Source: Maritalea porphyrae (GTDB taxonomy: Bacteria > Pseudomonadota > Alphaproteobacteria > Rhizobiales > Devosiaceae). Taken from it: a stretch of DNA of 64,000 nucleotides. The translations under genes and the position numbers were made by a program. The notes under the pieces are model-generated. The model saw only the letters and a program-made list of their open reading frames with translations, made no database searches and was not told where the DNA came from. The stretch spans positions 1 through 64,000 of the forward strand of contig NZ_JAPWGX010000007.1 of assembly GCF_027213965.1 (NCBI RefSeq), in the 5' to 3' direction. Shown piece after piece: positions 41,345 to 51,121 of this stretch (positions are counted from its first letter, which is position 1; the number at the start of each line of letters is the position of its first letter).

Positions 41345-41749
41345 GATTCACGCTCAATGCTCCAACTATGGTCAACTTTGTTTTGGGTCGTAAAACAAAA
41401 GTTCTTCGTAAAGCGCATTCGTTTTAACGAGTTGCTAGGTTTTAAAAGATAGAACAATTCAAGCTAATTCGGCTATCCTTATGAATTGATTCAACAAATC
41501 AAAACAACCATCTGAAATTGAATCACTATTTGCTATTCGCAGAGAAGCGCTCCTGTTTGGCATTATCTGCGCGAGTGCCAAGATCCAATCGAAAATAGTG
41601 CCGATAGCTTACTCATAATTTGATTCAAGAAAATGCTCTAACCACTTGGCATTGAATCACATTCCCTAAAGCCAGCCCATGTGCCCCATTACTCAGTTAG
41701 AGATTCCTGCATTTGTGACCCACAAAGCTTTTGTTGAATCAATTGAATC
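41345..41749. repeat. Cluster of eight GANTC sites, six in a TTGAWTCA context, in a gene-free stretch
   Basis: GANTC occurs at 41345, 41488, 41520, 41622, 41654, 41702, 41736 and 41745. Six share the wider core TTGAWTCA, and two of those are adjacent (41734-41751). The 666-base interval 41269-41934 has no credible gene. Chance would give one or two GANTC in this length. In Alphaproteobacteria GANTC is the CcrM methylation site read by GcrA, so a cell-cycle-regulated element, an origin-like site or a small-RNA promoter are candidates. Confidence 0.65.
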
Positions 41750-41884
41750 ACTTAAGCTAGTTTTGTCCGTTTTTTCGTGACGTTAGCGCCGATCAAACCT
41801 CGTTTGTGCGTCCATTGGGCCGTTGGCGACGATCAAAATCACGAAAAACCCACCGGCAAACAACAAATGTACACCGCATAATAA

Positions 41885-41903
41885 AGGGCCCCGTCGGGGC
41901 CCT
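41885..41903 (-). terminator. Terminator of the MBL hydrolase gene
   Basis: AGGGCCCC/GGGGCCCT stem with a GTC loop, followed on the minus strand by TTTAT. Lies 31 bases beyond the stop of the MBL gene. A near-identical hairpin closes the HxlR gene at 43145-43165. Confidence 0.85.
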
Positions 41904-41934
41904 CCGTTAGACAAAAACCCGCGCAATTAAACGC

Positions 41935-42648
41935 CTACATTCTCCTGAGCAATTCAATATGCTTTTCAATCGCACGTGAAGCCAATTTAAATCCATGACC
42001 CAAATGAAAATGTCTAGCTCCATCAGTGAGCAATCTTTCAAGTTCCGTTGCAACCTGATCGGGTCGTTCCTCAAACGGTGGGCGTTTGGCAATTCCCGTT
42101 GGAATTATGCCACCCAGTCCTAATCCAGATGCTACGAGGTCGCTGACAAACGTATGACCATTCTCAAGCACAACAGAGATTGAACCCGGCGTATGCCCTG
42201 GTGTCGGCGTGACATAACCTGAGATGCCGTAAGGCTTAAGGTCAAAGCTGTCGTTTCCATCAATCGTAAGTTCGGGTGTAAAAAACTCAAATGGAGATTG
42301 CGGCGCGCCAGAGCGAAGCAGTAATTTTCCGACCCAGCCAGTTGGGCACAACATCATTTTCTCTTCGCCAGCGCAATAAATCGCCTCGCGCTTATGGATT
42401 AGCACCGGGGCATTGCAGAGTTTTCGAAGCACTGCTGCGTTCCCCGCATGATCAAAATGTCCATGCGTCACAATGATTAAATCGACATCCCTAAACTCTA
42501 GTCCTAGTCGTGCCAAACTCTTGGCGACGCGCGCCTCGCAATTTGGCAGTCCTGCATCAACTAAAATCACTCCTGACCCTGATTGAATGACATAGGCATT
42601 GACCATACCAAATCTCATAACGGGAACACGCTGTATTCTAAAATCCAT
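41935..42648 (-). CDS. MBL-fold metallo-hydrolase
   Basis: 237 residues from ATG 42648, with AGGAG 8 bases upstream; the frame is open further but without family resemblance. Zinc motif THGHFDHAGN at residues ~60-69, then TPGHTPGSISVVL and a late HLGHG, all typical of MBL hydrolases. Substrate unknown; glyoxalase II, lactonase and other hydrolases share the fold. It diverges from an HxlR-type regulator, probably its controller. Confidence 0.9.
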   Translation of the reverse strand: MDFRIQRVPVMRFGMVNAYVIQSGSGVILVDAGLPNCEARVAKSLARLGLEFRDVDLIIVTHGHFDHAGNAAVLRKLCNAPVLIHKREAIYCAGEEKMMLCPTGWVGKLLLRSGAPQSPFEFFTPELTIDGNDSFDLKPYGISGYVTPTPGHTPGSISVVLENGHTFVSDLVASGLGLGGIIPTGIAKRPPFEERPDQVATELERLLTDGARHFHLGHGFKLASRAIEKHIELLRRM

Positions 42649-42742
42649 ATCAAATCTCCTGACTTCGCGCGGAGAATAGATGTTCAAACCCTGCAGGCAA
42701 TCCGTTACAATTTTGTGCCCTATGGCTTTCCCGCTCGGTTGC

Positions 42743-42761
42743 GCATATACTGTGCATATAC
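42743..42761. promoter_or_regulatory. Tandem GCATATAC repeat between the MBL and HxlR genes
   Basis: GCATATAC at 42743-42750 and at 42754-42761, 11 bp apart (one helical turn), within the 134-base divergent gap. This is the likely binding site of the HxlR-type protein, which acts as a dimer. Confidence 0.5.
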
Positions 42762-42782
42762 ACGATGGATATTGGAGTGACC

Positions 42783-43142
42783 ATGCAAGATATTGAACCG
42801 GCCGCGAATTACGCGATGAACGCAAGCAACTGCCCGGTGGCCTCTGCAGTCCAAACTTTTTCCGGAAAATGGAAACCGATTATGCTGCACATGCTTGCTG
42901 AGCGCGAAATGCATTTTGCCCAAATCATTCGCGCGTTACCGAATGCCAGCAAAAAGGTTCTCACAGATCAGCTCAGAGAATTGGAAGCAGAAGGCATCAT
43001 ACTTCGCACGCCTACCAATGAACGTCGACCAAGGGTCATCTACTCGTTGTCTGAGTTAGGAAAAAGCTTGGCACCTATTCTGCTTGAGCTCTATTATTGG
43101 GAAAAGAGCCGGCGCATCGAACATCGCAACCATGCCGCATAA
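42783..43142 (+). CDS. HxlR family transcriptional regulator
   Basis: 119 residues from ATG 42783, preferred over 42765 because GGAGTG lies just before it. HxlR features: NCPVASAVQTFSGKWKPIML, ALPNASKKVLTDQLRELEAE, and the wing RRPRVIYSLSELGKSL. The Cys22-type residue near the N-terminus (NCPV) is the redox/aldehyde-sensing position in several members (HxlR, HypR, YodB). That fits regulation of a divergent MBL-fold hydrolase by a reactive carbonyl or quinone. Confidence 0.9.
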   Translation: MQDIEPAANYAMNASNCPVASAVQTFSGKWKPIMLHMLAEREMHFAQIIRALPNASKKVLTDQLRELEAEGIILRTPTNERRPRVIYSLSELGKSLAPILLELYYWEKSRRIEHRNHAA

Positions 43143-43144
43143 AA

Positions 43145-43165
43145 AAGGGCCCCATCGGGGCCCTT
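43145..43165. terminator. Bidirectional terminator between HxlR and rpoD
   Basis: AAGGGCCCC/GGGGCCCTT with an ATC loop, A-run before and TT after. It serves both the plus-strand HxlR gene and the minus-strand rpoD gene. Confidence 0.85.
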
Positions 43166-43190
43166 AATCAATTCAACTATACCAACTCGA

Positions 43191-45188
43191 TTAGTTATCG
43201 AGGAACGAGCGTAGCTTGCGGCTACGGCTTGGGTGCTTAAGCTTGCGCAAGGCTTTCGCTTCAATCTGACGAATACGTTCCCGCGTCACGCTGAACTGTT
43301 GACCAACTTCTTCCAAAGTATGGTCTGTGTTCATGCCGATACCAAAGCGCATCCGCAACACACGCTCTTCACGTGGTGTTAGCGAGGCCAAAACACGTGT
43401 TGTTGTTTCACGCAAGTTCGATTGGATCGCCGCGTCAATCGGTTGGATCGCATTGCTGTCAGGAATGAAGTCGCCCAAGTTGCTGTCTTCTTCGTCACCA
43501 ATTGGTGTTTCCAAAGAAATCGGCTCTTTAGCAATCTTCAATACTTTGCGAACTTTGTCCAAAGGCATTTGCAGCTTTTCGCTCAATTCCTCTGGCGTCG
43601 GTTCCCGGCCAATCTCATGCAACATCTGGCGCGATGTCCGAACGATCTTATTGATCGTTTCAATCATATGCACCGGAATACGAATGGTACGGGCTTGGTC
43701 AGCAATTGAACGTGTGATCGCTTGGCGAATCCACCATGTCGCATAAGTCGAAAACTTATACCCACGGCGATACTCAAACTTATCAACCGCCTTCATCAAA
43801 CCGATATTGCCCTCTTGGATCAAATCCAAGAACTGCAAACCACGGTTTGTGTATTTCTTCGCAATCGAAATCACCAAACGAAGGTTGGCTTCCACCATTT
43901 CCTTCTTGGCAATGGCCGCTTCGCGTTCGCCTTTTTGCACCTTATGTACAAGCTGGCGATATTCAGCGATATCCACCCCGGTTTCTTGCGCGAGGGTTTT
44001 AATCTCGTCGCGCAGCTCTTCAATCGTATCACGCTCTGCAATGGCAAAATTTGTCCAACCTGCAATTGGCAGCGTCGAAACACGGTCAATCCACTCTGGA
44101 TCAAGCTCTGAGCCTTGGTACTGTCCCAAGAAATCTAGGCGCTTAATGCCATAGCTTTCCGCCAAACGCAGCAAACGGCCCTCAATACGCACCAAGCTTT
44201 TGTTGATGTCATAAAGTTGCTCAACCAGCGCTTCAATACGCCCATTGTGCAATGACAAGGACTTAACTTCCTTGATTACTTCAACATGCAAGGCTGCAAG
44301 CTTCTTCTGCTGAGCGGCAGTCAGCTCTTTTGAAATAAGACGAAGCTCAACTTGCTCGTCATGCAGCTTGCGCAGTTTGGCGTATGTGCTCGCGATTAGG
44401 TCGAAAATCTCAACGACTTGCGGTTTTAGTTCCGCTTCCATTGCGGACAATGAGAGATTGTTTTCGAACTCATCATCATCGTCATCATCATCGTCGTCAG
44501 TGTTTTCGCCTTCTGCACCCTCTGCCTTTTCTTCTTCTTTTGCTTCTTCCGCTTTTTTCGCGGCAGCATCAGAATGAATGTTAGGCTCTGCGGTTTTTGC
44601 ATCTGGGCCAGCGTAAGTTGCCTCAAGATCGATAATATCGCGCAGCAAAATCTCGCCTTCAGCAAGCTGATCGCGCCAAATAATAATCGCCTGAAACGTC
44701 AACGGGCTTTCGCAAAGGCCTTCGATCATGGTCTCGCGACCCGCCTCGATGCGCTTCGCAATCGCAATCTCGCCTTCACGGCTCAACAGCTCAACGGTGC
44801 CCATTTCGCGCAAATACATGCGCACAGGGTCGTCTGTTCTATCAGAGCCTTCACGGGCGTTCGATTTAGACGCAATGGCCGTACCGGTTGCAACAGCAAC
44901 TTCGGTTCCGGTTTTTGCACGCTGCTCCGCCTCGTGCTCTTCCACTTCATCTTCTTCGATTACGGATATGCCCATTTCTGAAAGCATAGCCATAATGTCT
45001 TCGATCTGCTCGGATGACACCTCGTTAGAAGGCAGCACCTCATTGAGCTGATCGTAAGTCACATAGCCGCGTTTTTTCGCGCCCTTGATCATTTTCTTGA
45101 CCGCGGATGCGGAAAGATCGAGAAGTGGGCCGTCTTGGCTTTCGCCTGATTCTGGCTTCTCAGTTTCTTTCTGAGCCTTAGTCGCCAT
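43191..45188 (-). CDS. rpoD: RNA polymerase primary sigma factor RpoD
   Basis: 665 residues, normal for alphaproteobacterial RpoD. Region 1.1 at the N-terminus ([20 protein letters not shown]), the variable acidic insert at ~215-235 with nine consecutive Asp, region 2 ([40 protein letters not shown]), region 3, and region 4 ([20 protein letters not shown]). It directs core polymerase to housekeeping promoters. The phage GcrA-like protein would act through this factor if it behaves like Caulobacter GcrA. Transcribed after dnaG with a 183-base gap. Confidence 0.98.
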   Translation of the reverse strand: MATKAQKETEKPESGESQDGPLLDLSASAVKKMIKGAKKRGYVTYDQLNEVLPSNEVSSEQIEDIMAMLSEMGISVIEEDEVEEHEAEQRAKTGTEVAVATGTAIASKSNAREGSDRTDDPVRMYLREMGTVELLSREGEIAIAKRIEAGRETMIEGLCESPLTFQAIIIWRDQLAEGEILLRDIIDLEATYAGPDAKTAEPNIHSDAAAKKAEEAKEEEKAEGAEGENTDDDDDDDDDEFENNLSLSAMEAELKPQVVEIFDLIASTYAKLRKLHDEQVELRLISKELTAAQQKKLAALHVEVIKEVKSLSLHNGRIEALVEQLYDINKSLVRIEGRLLRLAESYGIKRLDFLGQYQGSELDPEWIDRVSTLPIAGWTNFAIAERDTIEELRDEIKTLAQETGVDIAEYRQLVHKVQKGEREAAIAKKEMVEANLRLVISIAKKYTNRGLQFLDLIQEGNIGLMKAVDKFEYRRGYKFSTYATWWIRQAITRSIADQARTIRIPVHMIETINKIVRTSRQMLHEIGREPTPEELSEKLQMPLDKVRKVLKIAKEPISLETPIGDEEDSNLGDFIPDSNAIQPIDAAIQSNLRETTTRVLASLTPREERVLRMRFGIGMNTDHTLEEVGQQFSVTRERIRQIEAKALRKLKHPSRSRKLRSFLDN

Positions 45189-45371
45189 TCACATTCTCCT
45201 GAACGGGTAGCCGGCAAAATCGCCGAGTATATGTGGTGAGACAATCAGGCCAAGACAAGGGCGATTGCACTTCGTTCCCCAAAGGGAATAGACAATCATG
45301 CTTATCGTTTCGTTACCAAATGCAATAACTTAGCAGTTAGATGCACAAAAACGCCGACCGGCCACCCTAAA

Positions 45372-47315
45372 TCACAGGTTCCGCGTCGAGCGCCCAGATA
45401 ACGAACCAAACCCCTCAATCAGAGCCTCAGTGCCATCCACACTGGTAATCTGGTTCTGGATGTCTCGCAGCCTTTCATACGACTCTTCGCTCGGGTCATT
45501 GCCCAGCGCCATTTCGGCTGCCTTCAGCTCTCTATTTAATCGATGTGATTTATAATGCAAGGCCAAAGCGTGATTCAATCCAACCTCGGCGTCCTGACTG
45601 TTCGCTTCAGGCGTCACTTGCCATATGCCTTGTTGACGAACAACATTGTCAATTTGCGCCAAATCGATCGCGCAACCACGCCGCTCAAGCGCCTCGCGCA
45701 GCTGTTTGCTTTTGATTTCGTGATTGGCCGAAACTTGCGATATCACCACATCCAAGATTTTTCGAGCCGCGGACGACTGCAAATCAATTTGCGCCAAATC
45801 TTCAAGATGCATTTCCACAAGTTCGGGGTGATTAATCAACCCAACCAAAATCACCGCTTCGCGTGATGCCACGCCGCTCGTTGAATTGCTCGCCGAAAGA
45901 GATTTTTTAAGCGCATTGGACACTTGATAACCGCCACGCTGTGTTTTGGCGTTTGAGTATCCGCCAGACTTTGCGTCTTTGTTATATCCACTATTGTTCG
46001 TGCGCTGTTGCTGCCCACCATACTGACGCTGCGGCCGAAAGAACTTATAGAGCTTATCGTTAAACGCTTGCCCATAATGCTTGCGTACTGAAGCGTCCGC
46101 AATTTCATTGGCGATATTCTTTAGTTTGAACTCCAGCGCCGCTTTTGCTTCAGGTGTGCCAACGTTCGCACCGCGTGTTTCTCGCTCCCAAACGGCTTCA
46201 GACAATGGCAAAGCCGAATTCAGCAATTCTTCTAGCCCCTTGCGTCCCTCTTTCTGGATCAGATCATCAGGGTCCACACCGTCGGGCAGCGTCACAATTT
46301 GCGCAGTTACCCCTGGCTTAAGCATCGGCAGCATTATGTCCATGGACTTATAGGCAGCCCGTTGCCCCGCGCTATCTCCATCAAAACACAGCACCGGGTC
46401 GTTGGTCATCTTCCACAACAAGCCCAAGTGCTCGTCCGTTAGGGCCGTACCAAGCGGCGCCACAGCACCCTCAAAGCCCACCTGCACCAACGCAATCACA
46501 TCCATATAGCCTTCAACCACAATCAACGGCTTGCCGTCGTGGGAGGCTTGGCGGGCCATTTGCCCGTTGTAAAGCGTGCGCCGTTTATGAAAGAGCTCTG
46601 TTTCCGGTGAATTGAGATATTTCGCCCGCGCTTCAGGCGACATGGCGCGACCACCAAAGGCCACCACCCGACCGCGAAAATCCAATATAGGGAACATCAA
46701 CCGATTGCGAAACCGATCGAATGGCACTGCAATATCATCACCAGATACCAACAACCCACAAGCAATCATCTCGTTGGCCGTCACCCCGTTCGACGCGAGG
46801 TATTCTTTAAGTCCATTGCGGCTGTCTGGTGCAAAACCCAAACGGAACATCTGCTGAAACTTGGGCAACACACCACGCTCGTGCAAATAACCGCGCGCGC
46901 GGGCACCAACATTGGCAGCCAAAGCCTGCTCAAAATAGCTGGTCGCCAAATCCATCACATCATAAAGCGACTTGCGCTTACGATCTCGGGCTTCCTCTTG
47001 TGCATCTCTTGCGGGCAACTGCAGGCCCGCCTGCCCCGCTAGCTTTTCAACGGCTTCTGGAAATGGCAGCCCTGCCTTTTCAACCAAGAACCGAAAATGA
47101 TCGCCGGAAACGCCACAGCCAAAACAATGATAGCGACCGCGCCGGTCGTCTGCGTGAAAACTGGGCGTTTTCTCACCATGGAACGGGCAACAGGCCCAAA
47201 AATCCCCTTTTTGGGGTTGCGACTTCTTCTTGTCCCATACCACATGCTCTCCCACAACTTGGGAGATCGAAATTCGATCACGAATATCGTCTAGGAATTG
47301 ATCAGTGAACCGCAT
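45372..47315 (-). CDS. dnaG: DNA primase
   Basis: 647 residues. CHC2 zinc finger (CPFHGEKTPSFHADD, then YHCFGCGVSGD), catalytic core with EGYMDVIALVQVGFEGAVAP and LCFDGDSAGQRAAY (Toprim), and a C-terminal helicase-interaction region after a glutamine/asparagine-rich linker at ~430-460. It makes primers for chromosomal replication. The dnaG-rpoD order is the macromolecular synthesis arrangement of Alphaproteobacteria. Confidence 0.97.
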   Translation of the reverse strand: MRFTDQFLDDIRDRISISQVVGEHVVWDKKKSQPQKGDFWACCPFHGEKTPSFHADDRRGRYHCFGCGVSGDHFRFLVEKAGLPFPEAVEKLAGQAGLQLPARDAQEEARDRKRKSLYDVMDLATSYFEQALAANVGARARGYLHERGVLPKFQQMFRLGFAPDSRNGLKEYLASNGVTANEMIACGLLVSGDDIAVPFDRFRNRLMFPILDFRGRVVAFGGRAMSPEARAKYLNSPETELFHKRRTLYNGQMARQASHDGKPLIVVEGYMDVIALVQVGFEGAVAPLGTALTDEHLGLLWKMTNDPVLCFDGDSAGQRAAYKSMDIMLPMLKPGVTAQIVTLPDGVDPDDLIQKEGRKGLEELLNSALPLSEAVWERETRGANVGTPEAKAALEFKLKNIANEIADASVRKHYGQAFNDKLYKFFRPQRQYGGQQQRTNNSGYNKDAKSGGYSNAKTQRGGYQVSNALKKSLSASNSTSGVASREAVILVGLINHPELVEMHLEDLAQIDLQSSAARKILDVVISQVSANHEIKSKQLREALERRGCAIDLAQIDNVVRQQGIWQVTPEANSQDAEVGLNHALALHYKSHRLNRELKAAEMALGNDPSEESYERLRDIQNQITSVDGTEALIEGFGSLSGRSTRNL

Positions 47316-47380
47316 GGTCTCAATCTAATGGTCAAAGGGATGTAATGGCAAATGCAAAGAACGTTTCGTATCAGTTTGCG

Positions 47381-47893
47381 TCAAACAAGCCAACGCTCAA
47401 AAGACACCATATCCCCACCAAAGCCGCGCTGTTCACCGCCGCCAGTTTCGATATTAAACTTAGAAAAACCAGCGCGCTCAAGCACGCGGGTAGACCCCAG
47501 GTTCGTTGTCATCACCCGCCCAATGAGCCGATTGATCTTATAATCAGCGCACAGCATTTCAACGCCCAACTCTAGCATTTGCCCCGCAATGCCTTTTCCC
47601 AGCCAGCGCTCAGCCACCCGATAGCCAACCTCGGCCTGGTCGCCACCAATGGTGAAATTTATGCGTCCAACCACTTCATCACCAATAAGGCCAACAAAAT
47701 AAAGCCCTTCTTGCGAACGCATATCCAACTCAAGCGCAGCAATTGCATGGCTCATGCCAACCTCGGTCAGCATTTCAGGCGCCCGTGGTGGCACAAACCC
47801 AGAAAAATAGCTGGCGTTTTCAAGTTCAAAACGCAAAAGCGCCGCACAATGATGCGGCGCAATCTTCTCTAAAACAACGGCAGGTTTTGCCAT
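47381..47893 (-). CDS. GNAT family N-acetyltransferase (RimJ/RimL type)
   Basis: 170 residues. Acetyl-CoA motif A is VGYRVAERWLGKGIAGQMLE; motif B includes NLGSTRVLERAGFS, as in RimJ/RimL-type enzymes. Target unknown. The sequence AGFSKFNIETGGGEQRGFGG near the end is a loop longer than usual. It lies 7 bases downstream of the YqeY gene on the same strand. Confidence 0.88.
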   Translation of the reverse strand: MAKPAVVLEKIAPHHCAALLRFELENASYFSGFVPPRAPEMLTEVGMSHAIAALELDMRSQEGLYFVGLIGDEVVGRINFTIGGDQAEVGYRVAERWLGKGIAGQMLELGVEMLCADYKINRLIGRVMTTNLGSTRVLERAGFSKFNIETGGGEQRGFGGDMVSFERWLV

Positions 47894-47900
47894 AATAAAG

Positions 47901-48353
47901 CTAGCCGTTCAACGCCGCTTTTACAAACCGCGAGGCTTGCCCAAAGTCGATACGACCGGGGAACTTGCCCTTCAGCACACCAACAACTTTGCCCATGTCC
48001 CGCAGGCCTTCAGCGCCAGTTTCTGCAATTGCGTCTTTGATTGCGGCTTGCACTTCATCTTCGCTCAACGGTTGTGGCAAAAACTCTTGAATAACCGCAA
48101 TCTCTTCACGCTCTTGAGCGGCCAATTCTTCGCGACCATTTTCAGCATAAACAGTGGCTGATTCTTCGCGTTGTTTGACCATTTTTTGCATGATCTGCAA
48201 AATCTCTTGCTCGCTGGCAGGCTCTTTGCCCTGCCCCCGTGCTTCAATGTCCCGATCTTTGATCGCCGCATTGATCAAACGGTAGGTGCCCGTACGTCGC
48301 GCATCGCGCGCTTTGATGGCATCTTTGAGCGCTGAGCTAATTTTATCACGCAT
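47901..48353 (-). CDS. yqeY: GatB/YqeY domain-containing protein
   Basis: 150 residues from ATG 48353. Begins MRDKISSALKDAIKARDARR and continues with TGTYRLINAAIKDRDIEARG; ends with MGKVVGVLKGKFPGRIDFGQ, all typical of YqeY. The domain is related to the tRNA-binding tail of GatB, and its cellular role is unclear. It is found beside carA and dnaG/rpoD in many Rhizobiales, as here. Divergent from carA. Confidence 0.93.
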   Translation of the reverse strand: MRDKISSALKDAIKARDARRTGTYRLINAAIKDRDIEARGQGKEPASEQEILQIMQKMVKQREESATVYAENGREELAAQEREEIAVIQEFLPQPLSEDEVQAAIKDAIAETGAEGLRDMGKVVGVLKGKFPGRIDFGQASRFVKAALNG

Positions 48354-48480
48354 ATTTTCGTAAAATTCCCTGATGATTTCTGCCTCGGTTATACCCAAGC
48401 AAAACGCTTATGCCAATTTTTTCTTTCCCAGTGCATTTAACCCACTGATTTTTCACTGCTAAATCTTTCCCTCGAATCTG

Positions 48481-48509
48481 TTGACGCCGCGCTTGTTCTC
48501 ACATAGTGT
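48481..48509 (+). promoter_or_regulatory. Promoter candidate for carA
   Basis: TTGACG (48481-48486), 17 bases, TAGTGT (48504-48509). The start of carA lies 128 bases downstream of the -10 box, so a long 5' leader is expected in which control by attenuation is possible; no classic leader terminator was recognised. Confidence 0.5.
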
Positions 48510-48637
48510 CCGCCCGATCCGGACCAGTTTGAGCGCAGCGGGCCTTAAGGCATGGGCAAACGCACATCTAAGCGGCAAAAACGGGGTCTGAGGATCGGTC
48601 AAATTTACGCCCACAATAAGCGTCAAAAGGATTTGAG

Positions 48638-49813
48638 ATGACCGGCTGGCAAGACGATAAAACCACCGCACTTTTGATTTTGGAAAATGGGACGCGCATT
48701 GAGGGCCAAGGCCTTGGCGCAACCGGACATGCTGTTGGTGAAGTTTGCTTCAACACAGCCATGACTGGTTACCAAGAGATCCTCACAGATCTTTCCTATG
48801 CGGGCCAAATCATTACCTTCACTTTTCCACACATCGGCAATGTGGGCACCAACGACCAAGATGTTGAAACACCTGAGCATGCAAGCGACACAGGCGCTAA
48901 AGGGTGTGTGCTAAAAGCCGACATAACCAACCCATCAAATTATCGGTCAACACAGCATTTGAATGCTTGGCTGCAAGACAGGAACATCATCGGCATTGCC
49001 GGGGTTGATACGCGCGCTCTCACTGCGTTCATCCGTGAAAATGGCCTAACAAATGGCGTTATCGCCCACGCACCAGACGGTGTTTTTGATGAAGAAGCGA
49101 TTGCAAATGCCCTTGCTGGCTTCAAGGGGCTAGAACACGCAGACCTTGCGGCCGACGTCTCTACCGCCAAAACCTATGAGTGGAAACAAGGGCGTTGGGT
49201 GTGGAACGAAGGTTTCTCACCAATCCAAAATCCAAAAAATCACATTGTGGCAATTGATTATGGTGCGAAGGCAAACATCTTGCGCTGCCTCGCCAATGAA
49301 GACGTCACCGTAACCGTTGTGAGCGCGTCAACACCAGCCAAAGACATTTTGGACCTCAACCCAGACGGCATTTTTCTGTCCAACGGCCCAGGTGATCCAG
49401 CAGCGACAGGCCAATATGCGGTTGGCATTGTCAAAGAACTGATTGCCAGCGCAAAACCAATCTTTGGCATTTGCCTAGGCCACCAAATTTTGGCTTTGGC
49501 ACTTGGCGGCAAAACGGTCAAAATGCACCAAGGCCACCATGGCGCAAACCACCCGGTTAAAGACCTGACAACAGGCAAAGTGGAAATCACCTCAATGAAC
49601 CACGGCTTTGCCGTTGATGCAGATAGCTTGCCTGCAGGTATCGAGCAAACGCACATTTCTCTGTTTGACCAATCAAACTGCGGCCTTGCGGTTACCGGAA
49701 AACCCATCTTTTCGGTACAATATCACCCAGAAGCATCACCGGGCCCGCACGACAGCCACTATTTGTTCAAGCGTTTCTTGGACAATGTGCGCGGCGTAAA
49801 AGCGGACGCGTAG
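48638..49813 (+). CDS. carA: Carbamoyl-phosphate synthase small subunit
   Basis: 391 residues. N-terminal CarA domain (LGATGHAVGEVCFNTAMTGY, then QEILTDLSYAGQI), class-I glutaminase domain with Cys279 in FGICLGHQ, and a late QYHPEASPGPHDS for His and Glu of the triad. It hydrolyses glutamine and channels ammonia to CarB, for arginine and pyrimidine synthesis. carB is 10.3 kb downstream on the same strand rather than adjacent. Confidence 0.97.
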   Translation: MTGWQDDKTTALLILENGTRIEGQGLGATGHAVGEVCFNTAMTGYQEILTDLSYAGQIITFTFPHIGNVGTNDQDVETPEHASDTGAKGCVLKADITNPSNYRSTQHLNAWLQDRNIIGIAGVDTRALTAFIRENGLTNGVIAHAPDGVFDEEAIANALAGFKGLEHADLAADVSTAKTYEWKQGRWVWNEGFSPIQNPKNHIVAIDYGAKANILRCLANEDVTVTVVSASTPAKDILDLNPDGIFLSNGPGDPAATGQYAVGIVKELIASAKPIFGICLGHQILALALGGKTVKMHQGHHGANHPVKDLTTGKVEITSMNHGFAVDADSLPAGIEQTHISLFDQSNCGLAVTGKPIFSVQYHPEASPGPHDSHYLFKRFLDNVRGVKADA

Positions 49814-49847
49814 GTTCTAATTTCAAGCGTACCATTCAATCACAAAC

Positions 49848-49879
49848 AAGCGAAGGTCTGTTAACTCAGACCTTCGCTT
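49848..49879. terminator. Bidirectional terminator of carA overlapping the acyltransferase end
   Basis: AAGCGAAGGTCTG (49848-49860) and CAGACCTTCGCTT (49867-49879) form a 13-bp stem with a TTAACT loop. The loop contains the stop codon of the convergent acyltransferase, so the stem includes the last codons of that gene. Confidence 0.85.
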
Positions 49880-51042
49880 AGTTTTCTTGGTGCGTTCCGT
49901 GCAACTATGCTTAAAGTCCGCGCAAATATCCATTCCGCTGGCTTACGGAAACGCCACTCGAAAACCTTCGAGAACACAATCGCTAAACCATAAGTCGTCG
50001 CCATCGTCACAAGGACACTTAGCCAATAAGGCAGAGTCGGGTTTAACGCGTCCAGAAGCAAGAACCCAACGTTTTCGTGCAACAAGTACCAAGAGAAACT
50101 GAGCAGCCCTATGTGGGCTAATGCGCTGCCAAACAATGGGATATGCGGCATCCGCCATCCAACACTGTAGGCCCAGAAAACGACAATTAGCGCGGCAACA
50201 ATCAGTGCTGTGGTGGTCGATTGCACGCTCAGCAATTGCGGCTCACCTTCCCCACTCATCAAGAACACAATAAGCACACTAAGCACTGCCAATTGACCAA
50301 ACAGGTTGCTGAAATCTTTTAGATGCTCCTTCAGCTGCACGCCGACAACGCCAAGCGCAAAAAATGGCAAATATGGCGCAATCATCGCTTTCTTGAGCCC
50401 CGTGGCCAACTTTCCAATTACGGCAATGTCAGCACTTGCGACTTCCATCAACATCCATGCAATTCCCATTGCCAACGCAGTATAAGCGAAGAACCGCGCT
50501 AATTTCTTCCCGTCTTTCACCAGCATCGCCATCAAACCAATCAAAATATAGAACTGCACTTCCACAGTGATTGACCAAAACGAACCATTGACCCATTCAA
50601 ATATTCCGCCAAGTAACAATAGATTGCCGAGCAAATCGGCCATAGTTGGTGCACTTTCGCGATAGAAGTATTCGGGCAAATTCGGCAGATGGAATACCTG
50701 ATCTAAGGCGAACAAAAGGACAGCAGCAGCTGCGAACGCTGGATATATCCGCGAAAAACGTTTCGCAAAAAATGTCCAAATCGTCGGCGCACGTTCTAGC
50801 GTAAAGAAAATGCAAAAGCCTGAGATGATGAAGAAGAAATACACCCCAACCCAACCAAAACTCACGGCTGGAACAACGTGATCAACGGTGCCAAACACGG
50901 ACTGAGGTAAGCGAGCTGTATAGTGAAACAAAACCACCAGCAGCACAGCGACCGCCCGGAATATATCCAGTGTTTGGTCACGTTTTGCGACTATTTGAGC
51001 ACCAGGTTTAGAGATCTCTTGTAAAGGCGGCGCAAGTGGCAT
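49861..51042 (-). CDS. Acyltransferase family membrane protein (OafA/YrhL-like)
   Basis: 393 residues from ATG 51042 (AAGGA 7 bases upstream). Acyltransferase-3 features: RDQTLDIFRAVAVLLVVLFH near residue 38-57 with the catalytic His, GVYFFFIISGFCIFFTLERA, and FFAKRFSRIYPAF; about ten membrane spans. Family members O-acetylate surface polysaccharides or glycans. No adjacent surface-polysaccharide genes. Ends within the terminator stem. Confidence 0.9.
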   Translation of the reverse strand: MPLAPPLQEISKPGAQIVAKRDQTLDIFRAVAVLLVVLFHYTARLPQSVFGTVDHVVPAVSFGWVGVYFFFIISGFCIFFTLERAPTIWTFFAKRFSRIYPAFAAAAVLLFALDQVFHLPNLPEYFYRESAPTMADLLGNLLLLGGIFEWVNGSFWSITVEVQFYILIGLMAMLVKDGKKLARFFAYTALAMGIAWMLMEVASADIAVIGKLATGLKKAMIAPYLPFFALGVVGVQLKEHLKDFSNLFGQLAVLSVLIVFLMSGEGEPQLLSVQSTTTALIVAALIVVFWAYSVGWRMPHIPLFGSALAHIGLLSFSWYLLHENVGFLLLDALNPTLPYWLSVLVTMATTYGLAIVFSKVFEWRFRKPAEWIFARTLSIVARNAPRKLSEGLS

Positions 51043-51121
51043 GTGTTTTCCTTCCGAATTCAACTCCCATTGAATACGGAAAGCTCTCACGCGCAATCTT
51101 TACCTCTTGTTAATGTTAATT

